A stretch of 64,000 bases of DNA from JAYWDA01 sp043747555 (lineage in GTDB: Bacteria; Bdellovibrionota; Bdellovibrionia; Bdellovibrionales; Bdellovibrionaceae): NCBI GenBank assembly GCA_043747555.1, contig JAYTOY010000020.1, positions 62,001 through 126,000 of the forward strand, given 5' to 3'. The stretch's first letter is position 1. Every line of letters starts with the position of its first letter. This document shows positions 52,117 through 60,065 of the stretch, piece by piece. The notes beneath the pieces were generated by a model. It did not search any database, had not been told where the DNA came from, and saw only the letters and a program-made list of their open reading frames with translations. The translations under genes and the position numbers were made by a program.

Positions 52117-53523
52117 ATGAACATAATTGCTTTTTGTATCTCGTTAATGCTGGTTGTTCCAACATGGGCCGATGAAAAATCGGAAAAGATGTTTTCGCAG
52201 CTTTTAAAAAAATACAATATCGAGCGGGAGAACCTGGGGGTTTTGGTCTCATCCGGCGAAGCAGAGAGTTCTAAGATTCTTATTTCGCAAAATGCTCAAA
52301 AGAAAATGACGCCGGCCTCTGTGACGAAAGTCCTCACAGCGTCAGCAGTTCTAGAAAATTTTTTGCCGGGCACTAAATTTAAAACACAGATCTTTTTGGA
52401 TCAAAAGCCGCATGGTCGATCGGTGCAAGGGCCCATTTATTTAAAAGGTGGTGGGGACCCCTCATTTGTATCTGAAAATATGTGGTTTCTGGTGAACGCA
52501 TTTAAAAGAACTGGAGTTGAAACAATAGAAGGTGATCTGATCGTTGACGATTCTTTATTTGATTCTATTCGGTATGATGAATCACGCGAATCCTCTCGGG
52601 TGGATCGCGCTTATGATGCACCCGTCGGAGCGATGTCCTTTAATTGGAATTCGATCAATGTTTATGCGCGGCCAGGCGACAAAGGGGAGAAAGCTTACGT
52701 ATTTCTTGATCCTGAAAATTCTTATACAAAATTAGAAAATAAAGTGAAAACAGTCCCAGGAGATAAAATCAGCATTGAAGTTCATCGCAAGGCCGAAAGT
52801 GGTCATGACCTGTTAATTGTTGAGGGCTCCATTGGTGAAAAAGTCGCGCAACATGTCGTTTATAAAAATATCACTCAACCCGACCTATGGTCAAGTTACC
52901 AATTGAAATCTTTTTTGAGCCAAAGGGGCATTTTGGTAAAAGGTGTTATTAAAATAGGAAAAGTTCCGTCTGCTGCCTTTATGGCAGCAGAGAGTGAAAG
53001 CAAACCAGTTGAAGATATCATCGTAGATATGAATAAGTTTTCAAATAATTACGTCGCAGAAATGCTGTGTAAAAATTTGGGGTTAAAGAAGAAGCAACCG
53101 GCAACAGTGGAAGCGGGAATGGACATGATCCGCGAGCATTTGCAAAAATTAGGGATTCCTTCGAAAGATTTCGATCTTTATAATCCATCAGGATTGACTC
53201 GCGAAAATAAAATGACTCCTGAGGTCTTATGGAAAGTCTTAAAGCATTTGCATGAGGACTTTCGAGTGCAACCCGAGTTCCTGCGCTCTTTGCCAATTGC
53301 AGGCATTGATGGAACCTTGAAAAAAAGAATGAAAGGGACCAGTGCAGAGCGCTGGGTGCGCGCCAAAACCGGATCTATTAATAACGTTGTTACCTTGTCT
53401 GGCTATGCAGGACAAAAGGATGGGACACCTTTAACCTTCGTATTTATTTACAATGGATCCCATGATGAAGCTAAGGTTCGCCAGTTTTATGACGATGTTA
53501 TTATAGAGCTGGTGAAGCAATGA
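52117..53523 (+). CDS. dacB: D-alanyl-D-alanine carboxypeptidase/endopeptidase (PBP4, DacB)
   Basis: Periplasmic low-molecular-weight class C PBP, 468 residues. Signal peptide (about 1-18), Ser68-x-x-Lys71 (ASVTKVLTAS), the SNN triad element (FSNNYVAEM) and KTG (RAKTGSINN) are all present, with the large PBP4 insertion between motifs 1 and 2. It trims and cuts peptide crosslinks. In predatory Bdellovibrio, DacB-type enzymes round up prey cells; a prey or self role here is not decided. Start ATG is preceded by ACAGGAAAAAAAT. The stop overlaps the next gene (ATGA), coupling it with a lytic transglycosylase. Confidence 0.95.
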   Translation: MNIIAFCISLMLVVPTWADEKSEKMFSQLLKKYNIERENLGVLVSSGEAESSKILISQNAQKKMTPASVTKVLTASAVLENFLPGTKFKTQIFLDQKPHGRSVQGPIYLKGGGDPSFVSENMWFLVNAFKRTGVETIEGDLIVDDSLFDSIRYDESRESSRVDRAYDAPVGAMSFNWNSINVYARPGDKGEKAYVFLDPENSYTKLENKVKTVPGDKISIEVHRKAESGHDLLIVEGSIGEKVAQHVVYKNITQPDLWSSYQLKSFLSQRGILVKGVIKIGKVPSAAFMAAESESKPVEDIIVDMNKFSNNYVAEMLCKNLGLKKKQPATVEAGMDMIREHLQKLGIPSKDFDLYNPSGLTRENKMTPEVLWKVLKHLHEDFRVQPEFLRSLPIAGIDGTLKKRMKGTSAERWVRAKTGSINNVVTLSGYAGQKDGTPLTFVFIYNGSHDEAKVRQFYDDVIIELVKQ

Positions 53524-54890
53524 TAAGAATGTTTTTAGTTGTATTCTGCCTTTGGATTTTAAATGCTCGGGCACATGTTGAATCCCACCCTGAATTTATG
53601 CAGTTTCTTTCTGAAGCTGTGATCACCGATGATACGCCTGTTGATCTTGCAGAGATTGCCGGTTCTGAAGTCCCCAGTGGCAGTCGCCCTTGGACGCCGC
53701 CACAGTTTGAAGATCAAAAAAATGTTCTGGGCTATTCAAAAGATTCTTTCAAAATTCCTGCAGGCTTAGAAAAAGCGGTTAATTTCTGGGTGGATATTTA
53801 TACAAAATATCCGACCACCCAAGGAGTCATTCATGATTCAGAAAATATTGATCTGATTTATGAAGTGGTCGACTTTAAAGAGATCGAAAAAAATCCCAAC
53901 ATTAAAGGCCGAGACAAAGAAAAAGCCAAAAAAAAATTGGTCAATGATGCTAAAGAACGCGCCAGTGATCTGCTAAGACGGCTGGATCAAAATCCCAATC
54001 CTGCCAGTTTATCAGCTCAGGAAAAGCGCATCTGGGATTATATGAAAAATATCAACTATACAGAAAAGTTTCGTGATGCGAATGATAAAAACCGCTTGCG
54101 GTTTCAATTAGGACAAAGCGATCGCATGAAAAAAGCGATCTATTTTTCTGGACGTTATCTTGAAGAATTTGAACAGATTTTCAGAAAAGAAAAAATTCCG
54201 ATTGAGCTAACCCGTTTAGTTTTTGTTGAAAGCTCGTTTAATGTTTTGGCCCGATCGAAAGTAGGCGCCAGTGGGCTTTGGCAAATCATGCCTTCGGTGG
54301 CAAGGCCGCTAAAAATGATTAGCACCAATGTGGATCAGCGTAACGATCCTTGGGAAGCAACTCGATTGGCTGCAAAAATATTTGCTGGGAATTATAAGCT
54401 TCTGGGCGAATGGCCTTTGGCCGTCACTGGTTACAATCACGGTCCGAACGGCATGAAAAAACTGTGTGAGGAATATAAGACGAAAAATCTAGTGGAAATG
54501 GTCCAAAATATTAGGTCCAAAAAAAGCTTTGGCTTTGCTTCTAGAAATTTTTATGCCAGTTTTATGGCAGCGCTTCATGTGGAAAAAAAGGCTAAAACTT
54601 ATTTTCCAGATATTCAGTGGTCAGAAAAACTAAAAACTGCGACTTATAAGGTTCCAACAGCGTTACCTTACGAGCAGCTGACTAAAATTTTTGATAACGA
54701 TATTGGGCAAGTGGATATTTTTAATCCGCACCTGACTTCGAAAGTGAAAAATAGATCTGGTAAAATTCCAGCCGGAACTAAAATTTATGTTCCTACCGAT
54801 AAATTAGCTTTATTGGATAAAAAATCAGTCATGCGCGATGTCGCTGCTGAAGACCAACTTGAAAAAATTAAACCCTTACTGCCGCATTAA
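53520..54890 (+). CDS. MltD-like lytic transglycosylase
   Basis: Peptidoglycan lytic transglycosylase, 456 residues. A signal peptide (about 1-18, ending NARA) is followed by a non-catalytic charged region (about 40-195) and an SLT domain with the catalytic Glu237 in FVESSFN, then GASGLWQIMPSVAR and VTGYNHGPNG. The C-terminal stretch (LPYEQLTK...IFNPHL...PAGTKIYVP) looks like a LysM-type unit. It cleaves glycan strands to 1,6-anhydro-MurNAc. It is translated with dacB, giving a cross-link cutter and a glycan cutter in one unit. Confidence 0.88.
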   Translation: MIRMFLVVFCLWILNARAHVESHPEFMQFLSEAVITDDTPVDLAEIAGSEVPSGSRPWTPPQFEDQKNVLGYSKDSFKIPAGLEKAVNFWVDIYTKYPTTQGVIHDSENIDLIYEVVDFKEIEKNPNIKGRDKEKAKKKLVNDAKERASDLLRRLDQNPNPASLSAQEKRIWDYMKNINYTEKFRDANDKNRLRFQLGQSDRMKKAIYFSGRYLEEFEQIFRKEKIPIELTRLVFVESSFNVLARSKVGASGLWQIMPSVARPLKMISTNVDQRNDPWEATRLAAKIFAGNYKLLGEWPLAVTGYNHGPNGMKKLCEEYKTKNLVEMVQNIRSKKSFGFASRNFYASFMAALHVEKKAKTYFPDIQWSEKLKTATYKVPTALPYEQLTKIFDNDIGQVDIFNPHLTSKVKNRSGKIPAGTKIYVPTDKLALLDKKSVMRDVAAEDQLEKIKPLLPH

Positions 54891-55545
54891 CTAGGTAGGG
54901 CTCAAATAACTGGTAAATTTCAGCGGCTAATTCCTGATTCTTTGAAAGATCCGGATGATCTGTTACAGCTTTATCCATTAAACCTGTAAAGGCGGTGACA
55001 AAAACATAGGCTACGATATTGATATCGCGGCCACTTTTTGCAGGCAAAAGCCGGCAGACGATCTCTTCATAAGCTTTAACAGTGGATTTTAAATAATCGG
55101 CATCGGTTAAATACATTTGAATATTTTGAAGCTTAGCGCGAAGTTCATTATTATTTTGGTAAGCTTCCATGCCGACGTTAATAAGAGTTCGAACCTTTTG
55201 GTCTATGGGTAAGCGATCCACATCCAACTCTTTAAAACGTCTTAAGATGTACTGTTTGTCCTGATCTAACAGATTATGAATCACAGCCGAAACAACAGAT
55301 TCCTTATTACCAAAGAATTGATAAAGCGAACCTATACTAACGCTTGCTTCTTTAGCAATTTTGTCAGTTGTGACCCCAAAAAATCCTTCGCGAATCAAAA
55401 TACGCGAGCAAGCGTCAAGAATCGTAGAAACCGTATGCCTGGATCTTTCTTGAGTAGGAGCTTTAACCTGAATTTTTGTTTTTTTCTTTTTTAATTTTGT
55501 TTCTGAGCTTTCTTTTTGGTTCATCAAGCCTTCATTGTTCGACAT
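54868..55545 (-). CDS. TetR-family transcriptional regulator
   Basis: A 225-residue repressor. ATG 55545 follows GGAGGAT by three bases (the longer frame to 55569 is not needed). A basic N-terminal stretch (KLKKKKTKIQVKAP) precedes the TetR helix-turn-helix (about 36-82; TVSTILDACSRILIREGFFGVTTDKIAKEASVSIGSLYQFFGNKE in outline), followed by an all-helical ligand domain with the conserved C-terminal pattern. Effector unknown. Targets are probably its own promoter and a nearby gene. Confidence 0.9.
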   Translation of the reverse strand: MSNNEGLMNQKESSETKLKKKKTKIQVKAPTQERSRHTVSTILDACSRILIREGFFGVTTDKIAKEASVSIGSLYQFFGNKESVVSAVIHNLLDQDKQYILRRFKELDVDRLPIDQKVRTLINVGMEAYQNNNELRAKLQNIQMYLTDADYLKSTVKAYEEIVCRLLPAKSGRDINIVAYVFVTAFTGLMDKAVTDHPDLSKNQELAAEIYQLFEPYLVNAAVRV

Positions 55546-55600
55546 TGAATCCTCCGGCAAAAACCTCACTTTGTTAAAAAAGAGCTATGAAGTGTAGGTC

Positions 55601-55606
55601 ATTATA
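55601..55606 (-). promoter_or_regulatory. Candidate -10 box of the tetR gene
   Basis: On the minus strand TATAAT is a perfect -10 hexamer 56 bases before the tetR ATG. No good -35 is found at 16-18 bases upstream (AGAGTT/TAGAGT). The imperfect inverted repeat GTCATTA...TAGTGAC surrounding it (55598-55634) could be an autoregulatory operator. Confidence 0.4.
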
Positions 55607-55679
55607 GGGTTATTAAGCTACTAACTCTAGTGACTAATGTGTTGTAAAGAAAATTTGTCGAATGTCATAAGTCAGCCCG

Positions 55680-56906
55680 CTAAGGGCGGAAGGGATTATC
55701 CGCTCCTTTTAAAACTCGCTTCGGGTTGTCAGAATTTTCAATTAAGTAAATGACGGGATTGGTGTTCTTAGCGACGACAGCGTCGATGACTTGGGCGCCA
55801 GGATAAAATCCACCGGTATTCCACTGGCTGGCAGGATCCAATTCAAAGGTGAAAGATATGATTTTATGTGCTCCATAAGACCAATCAGTTGTGTCGCCAC
55901 TAGCTATATAAAGTTCGGAGGCTTGCTTTGGCGTGTAGCCATTCCACTGGGCCATTCGGCGTGCCATGATTTCATGCACCTTAAGATCTTCATTATCTTC
56001 AATATGATCGTACTTATGACCCCATGGATAAAGAATGAGCTCAGAAAATGTATGAAAGGAGAGTAGAATTTTTAAATTTTTATGAGTCTCGACATAGTCA
56101 CGAATGGCTCTTGTTTCGGGTTCGCTGAAAGCTGTCGGACCCATAAATGTGTCATCGCTAGAGTCACTGCTAGAGCCGCCGTGATTCCACATATAACTAT
56201 AATTTCGATTCAGATCGACACCGTAAGTTCCCGTGCTATTTCGAGATCGATTTTTGCGCCAGTACTGGTAGGAACCTGTCGAGATATCCCATTCCAACCC
56301 ATCAGGATTTACAGCAGGAATAAAATGGATATCGCGATGGTCTATTAATGACATTATTTTCGCATCTTGAGCTTGGTACCTAGATAAAAGACTTTCTAAA
56401 ATTCGAAGCGGTGTTTCCACGGATAAATGTTCACGGGCGTGATGACCACCCATGAAAATGGACCCTGGAAGTTGATCGGCGTTGTCCATTTGCCCACACA
56501 ATCGAAGGGCCCAGATATCACGTCCCTCAACGGATTTTCCGACCGATGTTAAGGTTGTAATGGCTGGGAAACGAGCGTGCAAATCTTGGAGAGCTTTTGT
56601 GAGTTCATCATAATTATGGAAAGGGCTATCGTTTGTCGGAAAATCATTTAAAATATTTTGTAATGGGAAGCTGGATTCAACCAGGCCCTTGTTTTTCCAT
56701 GTTTGCAACTGGTCGTATGATCCCACTGCAAAAACATAGTCCTTCCCAGCTCCTTCAATGGCTAATCCCGCATCAGCGATGGCGCTTCTTTCAAATTTAT
56801 TAAGAGCTTTAATTTTCATCCAGTAGCGAACGTGATCGTCGTGTTTATTTAAGGTCGCAATGGAAAGGCCTGCGATCATAACAGCGGCTATTTTTAAATA
56901 CTTCAT
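55680..56906 (-). CDS. M14-family zinc carboxypeptidase
   Basis: A secreted metallocarboxypeptidase of 408 residues. The N terminus begins with a signal peptide (about 1-19). The zinc site is His156-x-x-Glu159 (HHAREH) with a later His in LLSFHTFSE; NPDGLEWD and RNR(S)-type residues follow, and the catalytic Glu is in SFTFELD. It has the pattern of pancreatic-type carboxypeptidases, with an N-terminal propeptide-like region (about 25-100). Likely digests proteins outside the cell or in prey. SD GGGGGG precedes the ATG. Confidence 0.93.
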   Translation of the reverse strand: MKYLKIAAVMIAGLSIATLNKHDDHVRYWMKIKALNKFERSAIADAGLAIEGAGKDYVFAVGSYDQLQTWKNKGLVESSFPLQNILNDFPTNDSPFHNYDELTKALQDLHARFPAITTLTSVGKSVEGRDIWALRLCGQMDNADQLPGSIFMGGHHAREHLSVETPLRILESLLSRYQAQDAKIMSLIDHRDIHFIPAVNPDGLEWDISTGSYQYWRKNRSRNSTGTYGVDLNRNYSYMWNHGGSSSDSSDDTFMGPTAFSEPETRAIRDYVETHKNLKILLSFHTFSELILYPWGHKYDHIEDNEDLKVHEIMARRMAQWNGYTPKQASELYIASGDTTDWSYGAHKIISFTFELDPASQWNTGGFYPGAQVIDAVVAKNTNPVIYLIENSDNPKRVLKGADNPFRP

Positions 56907-56924
56907 GAACCCCCCCCATGTCCA

Positions 56925-56953
56925 ACGATAGGAGTTTCAAAGTGAAGTTGCAA
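56925..56953 (-). promoter_or_regulatory. Candidate promoter of the M14 carboxypeptidase
   Basis: On the minus strand TTGCAA (56948-56953), a 17-base spacer and TATCGT (56925-56930) lie 18 bases before the ATG. The match is fair and the spacing ideal. Confidence 0.4.
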
Positions 56954-56989
56954 TCACAAGATAAGACCGAAGCGACCCTAGGCTAAGGG

Positions 56990-57286
56990 CTAGGAATTTT
57001 TTTGCATCATTTTTGTCAAAAGCTGTTCTTTTTTAACGAATGAAACTCCGAACCCCAAGGCATTATTCCAGGCGACTTCGGCATCGAACTCGTGGGTTCG
57101 GCCCACTGTGTGAAGCTGAACAGTGACGTGAATAAAGTCCCCTTCGCGAGGAACATAATCGCCATTTAAAAGTTCAAAAAAACTTCCGGTCGTGGAAATA
57201 TTTTTAAGTTTTGCGACCATCGTTCCTAGGCGTCCGTAAACTTGGACGCGGGCAATTTCTGAGGTGGGGTGTCTTTCAGCGTTCAT
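56990..57286 (-). CDS. PilZ-domain protein (c-di-GMP effector candidate)
   Basis: A 98-residue single-domain PilZ protein. The conserved (D/N)xSxxG motif is present as NISTTG (29-34). The N-terminal RxxxR motif is degenerate (ERHPTSEIAR), so c-di-GMP binding may be weak or absent. A sigma-28-like promoter overlaps the region directly upstream, and no Shine-Dalgarno precedes the ATG, so the mRNA may be leaderless. Motor braking or motility control by c-di-GMP is a reasonable inference. Confidence 0.8.
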   Translation of the reverse strand: MNAERHPTSEIARVQVYGRLGTMVAKLKNISTTGSFFELLNGDYVPREGDFIHVTVQLHTVGRTHEFDAEVAWNNALGFGVSFVKKEQLLTKMMQKNS

Positions 57287-57293
57287 ACAGTTA

Positions 57294-57320
57294 TTATCGG
57301 ATATTTGCAGAAAAATTTCA
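57294..57320 (-). promoter_or_regulatory. Strong sigma-28 (FliA) promoter match for the PilZ gene
   Basis: On the minus strand TGAAATTT (57313-57320), an eleven-base spacer and TCCGATAA (57294-57301) match TAAAGTTT-N11-GCCGATAA at 13 of 16 positions. The -10 ends seven bases before the A of the PilZ ATG, so the expected transcription start is at or next to the start codon. Confidence 0.6.
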
Positions 57321-57402
57321 GCTTTGAAATGACTGTCTCAGTCGATTCTCATTCTGGCACAGGGTGTTTTTTGGAATGTTACTAGAAGTGTCGAAACATT
57401 TT

Positions 57403-57906
57403 TCAAGCTTTGGAAGCTTGTCGTTCATAGACACGAAAAGAGAAAGGCAAAGGGCCTTCTTTTTGTCTTTTTTCAGTCAGCACAAATTCGTTTTCATTAA
57501 ATTCAGGAAACCGGGCATCACCTTCGAAATCTTGATCGATGACAGTTAAATAAATGCGTTTGGTTTGCGGTAGTGTTTGACGATAAATTTCGCCTCCACC
57601 AATAATCATAATTTCTTCGGGCCAATGGGCTGAAGCTTTTTTAATTTCAGTCAAAGCGGTTTCCAGGCTGGTGACGTAAATCACCATGGGATCTTGGGAT
57701 TCTAGGGCCTGGCGGGTGACGACAATATGCAACCTTCCTTTTAAGGGTTGCGGAAAAGAATCAAAAGTCTTTCGCCCCATTAATAAAATATGGCCTTTCG
57801 TTATTTCCCGGAAAAACTTCATGTCTTCCGGAAGACTCCATGGCAGATGATTGTCTTTTCCAATGACTCGATTTTGAGCCATGGCAGCCACTTGTGAAAA
57901 AATCAT
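57403..57906 (-). CDS. folA: Dihydrofolate reductase
   Basis: Reduces dihydrofolate to tetrahydrofolate with NADPH. The 167 residues carry the typical AMAQNRVIGKDNHLPWSLPEDMKFF N-terminal substrate region in outline, GRKTFDSF, and the central GGGEIYRQTLP. Its start overlaps the thyA stop by four bases, so DHFR is made together with the thymidylate synthase whose product it recycles. Ends with a hairpin-like CAAGCTT-AAGCTTG sequence inside the last codons. Confidence 0.96.
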   Translation of the reverse strand: MIFSQVAAMAQNRVIGKDNHLPWSLPEDMKFFREITKGHILLMGRKTFDSFPQPLKGRLHIVVTRQALESQDPMVIYVTSLETALTEIKKASAHWPEEIMIIGGGEIYRQTLPQTKRIYLTVIDQDFEGDARFPEFNENEFVLTEKRQKEGPLPFSFRVYERQASKA

Positions 57907-58697
57907 ACTGAGACTTCGGCTTTAATTGCCGGATCTGGTTCGTAACCAAGAATTTGAATGTCTTCAAATTTAAAGTCATAAATATTTTTAATCTCTGGAT
58001 TCAAGCTTAGCTTAGGTAAGGCTTTAGGAGTTCTTTGCAGCTGCAACTGTGTCTGTTCAAGATGATTTTTATATAAATGCACATCACCGAAAGTATGGAC
58101 AAATTCGTAAGGAATCAGCCCGCAAACTTGTGCCACCATATGGGTCAGCAGGGCGTAACTGGCAATATTAAAGGGCACTCCTAGAAAAAGATCAGCGCTT
58201 CTTTGATAAAGCTGGCAGCTTAAAAAACCATCGTGAACATAAAATTGAAAAAAAGCATGGCAAGGAGGCAGCGCCATTTTATCAACATCGCCGGGATTAA
58301 AGGCGACAACAAGGTGCCTGCGAGAATTGGGATTCGCTTTAATGGCCTCGATGACATTTGTAATTTGATCAATCTCGCGGCCATCAGCCGTGGGCCATGA
58401 TCGCCACTGGTGCCCATAGACAGGGCCCAGGTCACCGTTTTCATCAGCCCATTCATTCCAAATGCTAACCTTGTTATCATTCAAATATTTAATATTTGTA
58501 TCGCCTTTTAAAAACCATAGGAGTTCATGAATGACCGAGCGAAGATGCAATTTTTTAGTGGTTAGTAATGGGAAACCTTGGCGCAAATCAAAGCGCATCT
58601 GGGCGCCAAATAAACTAAGGGTTCCTGTTCCAGTGCGATCCATTTTTTCATGACCAGTCTCTAGAACCAAACGCAGAAGATCGTGATATGTTTTCAT
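57903..58697 (-). CDS. thyA: Thymidylate synthase ThyA
   Basis: Converts dUMP to dTMP using methylene-THF. The 264-residue length equals the standard bacterial form. The active-site Cys is in ALPPCHAFFQFYV, followed by QRSADLFLGVPFNIASYALL and the conserved C-terminal region. thyA and folA form a coupled pair that ties to FolD in the window. The ATG lies 31 bases downstream of the hpt stop in the same strand. Confidence 0.97.
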   Translation of the reverse strand: MKTYHDLLRLVLETGHEKMDRTGTGTLSLFGAQMRFDLRQGFPLLTTKKLHLRSVIHELLWFLKGDTNIKYLNDNKVSIWNEWADENGDLGPVYGHQWRSWPTADGREIDQITNVIEAIKANPNSRRHLVVAFNPGDVDKMALPPCHAFFQFYVHDGFLSCQLYQRSADLFLGVPFNIASYALLTHMVAQVCGLIPYEFVHTFGDVHLYKNHLEQTQLQLQRTPKALPKLSLNPEIKNIYDFKFEDIQILGYEPDPAIKAEVSV

Positions 58698-58727
58698 CGA
58701 GAGCCCTCAGAAATGAAAATTTAAAAG

Positions 58728-59255
58728 CTACTGAAAGTTTTGAACTTGCCCGATAAAAGGCAAATTACGGTAGTAACCTTGGTAATCCAAACCATAGCCC
58801 ACAACAAATTCATTGGTGATTTTAAAACCCACATAATCTAGTTTGCAGGGCACTTTGAGGGCTTCTGGTTTTTCCAATAGTGCGACAGTGGTTAAGCTTG
58901 CAGGATTACGCGCCATCAATGTTGTTTTCAAATAATTCATTGTTAACCCAGTATCCACGATGTCTTCCACAAGAACGACGTGTTTGCCTTCAATCGGTTG
59001 AGTCAAATCCAAGGTCACTTTGACTTCACCGGAAGAGCTTACGCCATTGTAACTTGAAACGCCGAAAAATTCACAAGTAAGATCGGCGTCGATGTGGCGA
59101 ATTAAATCAGAGTAAAACATAAATGCACCTTTAAGGACGCAAATCGCAACAATATTTTCGCCTTTGAATTTTTTAGATAAAGCGGCGCCAATTTCAGCGA
59201 CCTTATTTTGCAGCTGAGTTTCATTGATGTAAGGTTTCACGTCTAATTGTTGCAT
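58728..59255 (-). CDS. hpt: Hypoxanthine phosphoribosyltransferase
   Basis: Purine salvage enzyme of 175 residues. The type I PRTase motif is VVLVEDIVDTGLTM, with a flexible-loop segment ahead (SSYNGVSSSGEVKVTLDL) and the GLDYQGYYRNLPFIG C-terminal region typical of HGPRTases. ATG is preceded by GAGGCACAGA. Operon with the upp-like gene upstream and thyA-folA downstream suggests nucleotide supply from degraded prey nucleic acids, which is inference. Confidence 0.94.
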   Translation of the reverse strand: MQQLDVKPYINETQLQNKVAEIGAALSKKFKGENIVAICVLKGAFMFYSDLIRHIDADLTCEFFGVSSYNGVSSSGEVKVTLDLTQPIEGKHVVLVEDIVDTGLTMNYLKTTLMARNPASLTTVALLEKPEALKVPCKLDYVGFKITNEFVVGYGLDYQGYYRNLPFIGQVQNFQ

Positions 59256-59274
59256 TCTGTGCCTCGGTCCTTTA

Positions 59275-60057
59275 TTAAACGAAGGAGTTATTCATAATTT
59301 CGCCAAATCCACCGCCCCCAGGAACAATATAATCGTTCTTATTCAGGCCTTTTTCTTCGTCCCAAAGTTTCCCCGGTGCCGCTTTTAAAGCTGCCTCAGA
59401 GGACAGTCCGCGGTCAAGGCGAATGCAATAGATTTCGACATCTGGGTGAGCTGCCAAGACGCATTTTAGATACTCTGGTGTTACAATCAAATGGAGCGCT
59501 AAAAACTTACGCGCGGGGCCTTTAATCTTCTGCTTATAAAACTCAATGGCTGACACCAGCGTGTTCCCCGTAGCTCCCATCGGGTCGGGGAAAATCACAA
59601 AGCGGTCGTCGATTTCACCCCCGATTTTGGTGCCGCCAAGCTCAGTCCCGCTGACTTTGTTCTTATCATCGGTCAGGCGGCTTGCAAAAATATGATCTTG
59701 CCGAATATTTTCATGATGAAGGGCATAGTGAAGAAATTGATAACAAATGTGACTAGGAAAAGTTCCGGCCCGGGCCAAATTCACGCAAACTGCTTTTTGG
59801 TCAGGAGAAATGCCTTTACCTAGAATTCGTTGTTCGGGGTGAATGGCTGTCATTCGGGTCGCTGAATTCAGATCTACTTTTACAAACTCTTTATTAACCA
59901 CAATAGAAATTAAGTGTGTGTAAAGAAGTTCAACCAAGCGATCAATTTCTGGCTGGAAAGTTTCGGCCGCACAAAGGCGAGCTAAAAGGGTATGCAAAAA
60001 GGGATTGTTTAAAATATGAACGCGTGGACCATAGTGATGTTCGATAAAGTTTTGCAT
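59275..60057 (-). CDS. upp: Divergent uracil phosphoribosyltransferase-like protein
   Basis: A 260-residue PRTase of the UPRTase family, about 50 residues longer than the usual 208. The PRPP loop is FPDPMGATGNTLVSAI. The C-terminal NDYIVPGGGGFGEIMN takes the place of the uracil-binding YIVPGLGDAGDR. The middle part (KVSGTELGGTKIGGEIDD) differs from typical Upp. UMP synthesis from uracil is likely but the substrate may be different. It is first of the hpt-thyA-folA set, eight bases after the zinc-ribbon gene. Confidence 0.8.
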   Translation of the reverse strand: MQNFIEHHYGPRVHILNNPFLHTLLARLCAAETFQPEIDRLVELLYTHLISIVVNKEFVKVDLNSATRMTAIHPEQRILGKGISPDQKAVCVNLARAGTFPSHICYQFLHYALHHENIRQDHIFASRLTDDKNKVSGTELGGTKIGGEIDDRFVIFPDPMGATGNTLVSAIEFYKQKIKGPARKFLALHLIVTPEYLKCVLAAHPDVEIYCIRLDRGLSSEAALKAAPGKLWDEEKGLNKNDYIVPGGGGFGEIMNNSFV

Positions 60058-60065
60058 GGATTCTT

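Noticed and set aside
55670..55692. GC-rich hairpin near the end of the M14 gene
   Set aside because: Short stem (four pairs) with no U-run; not a credible terminator.
57404..57420. Seven-pair inverted repeat CAAGCTT/AAGCTTG at the end of folA
   Set aside because: No U-tract follows on either strand, and it lies within coding codons.
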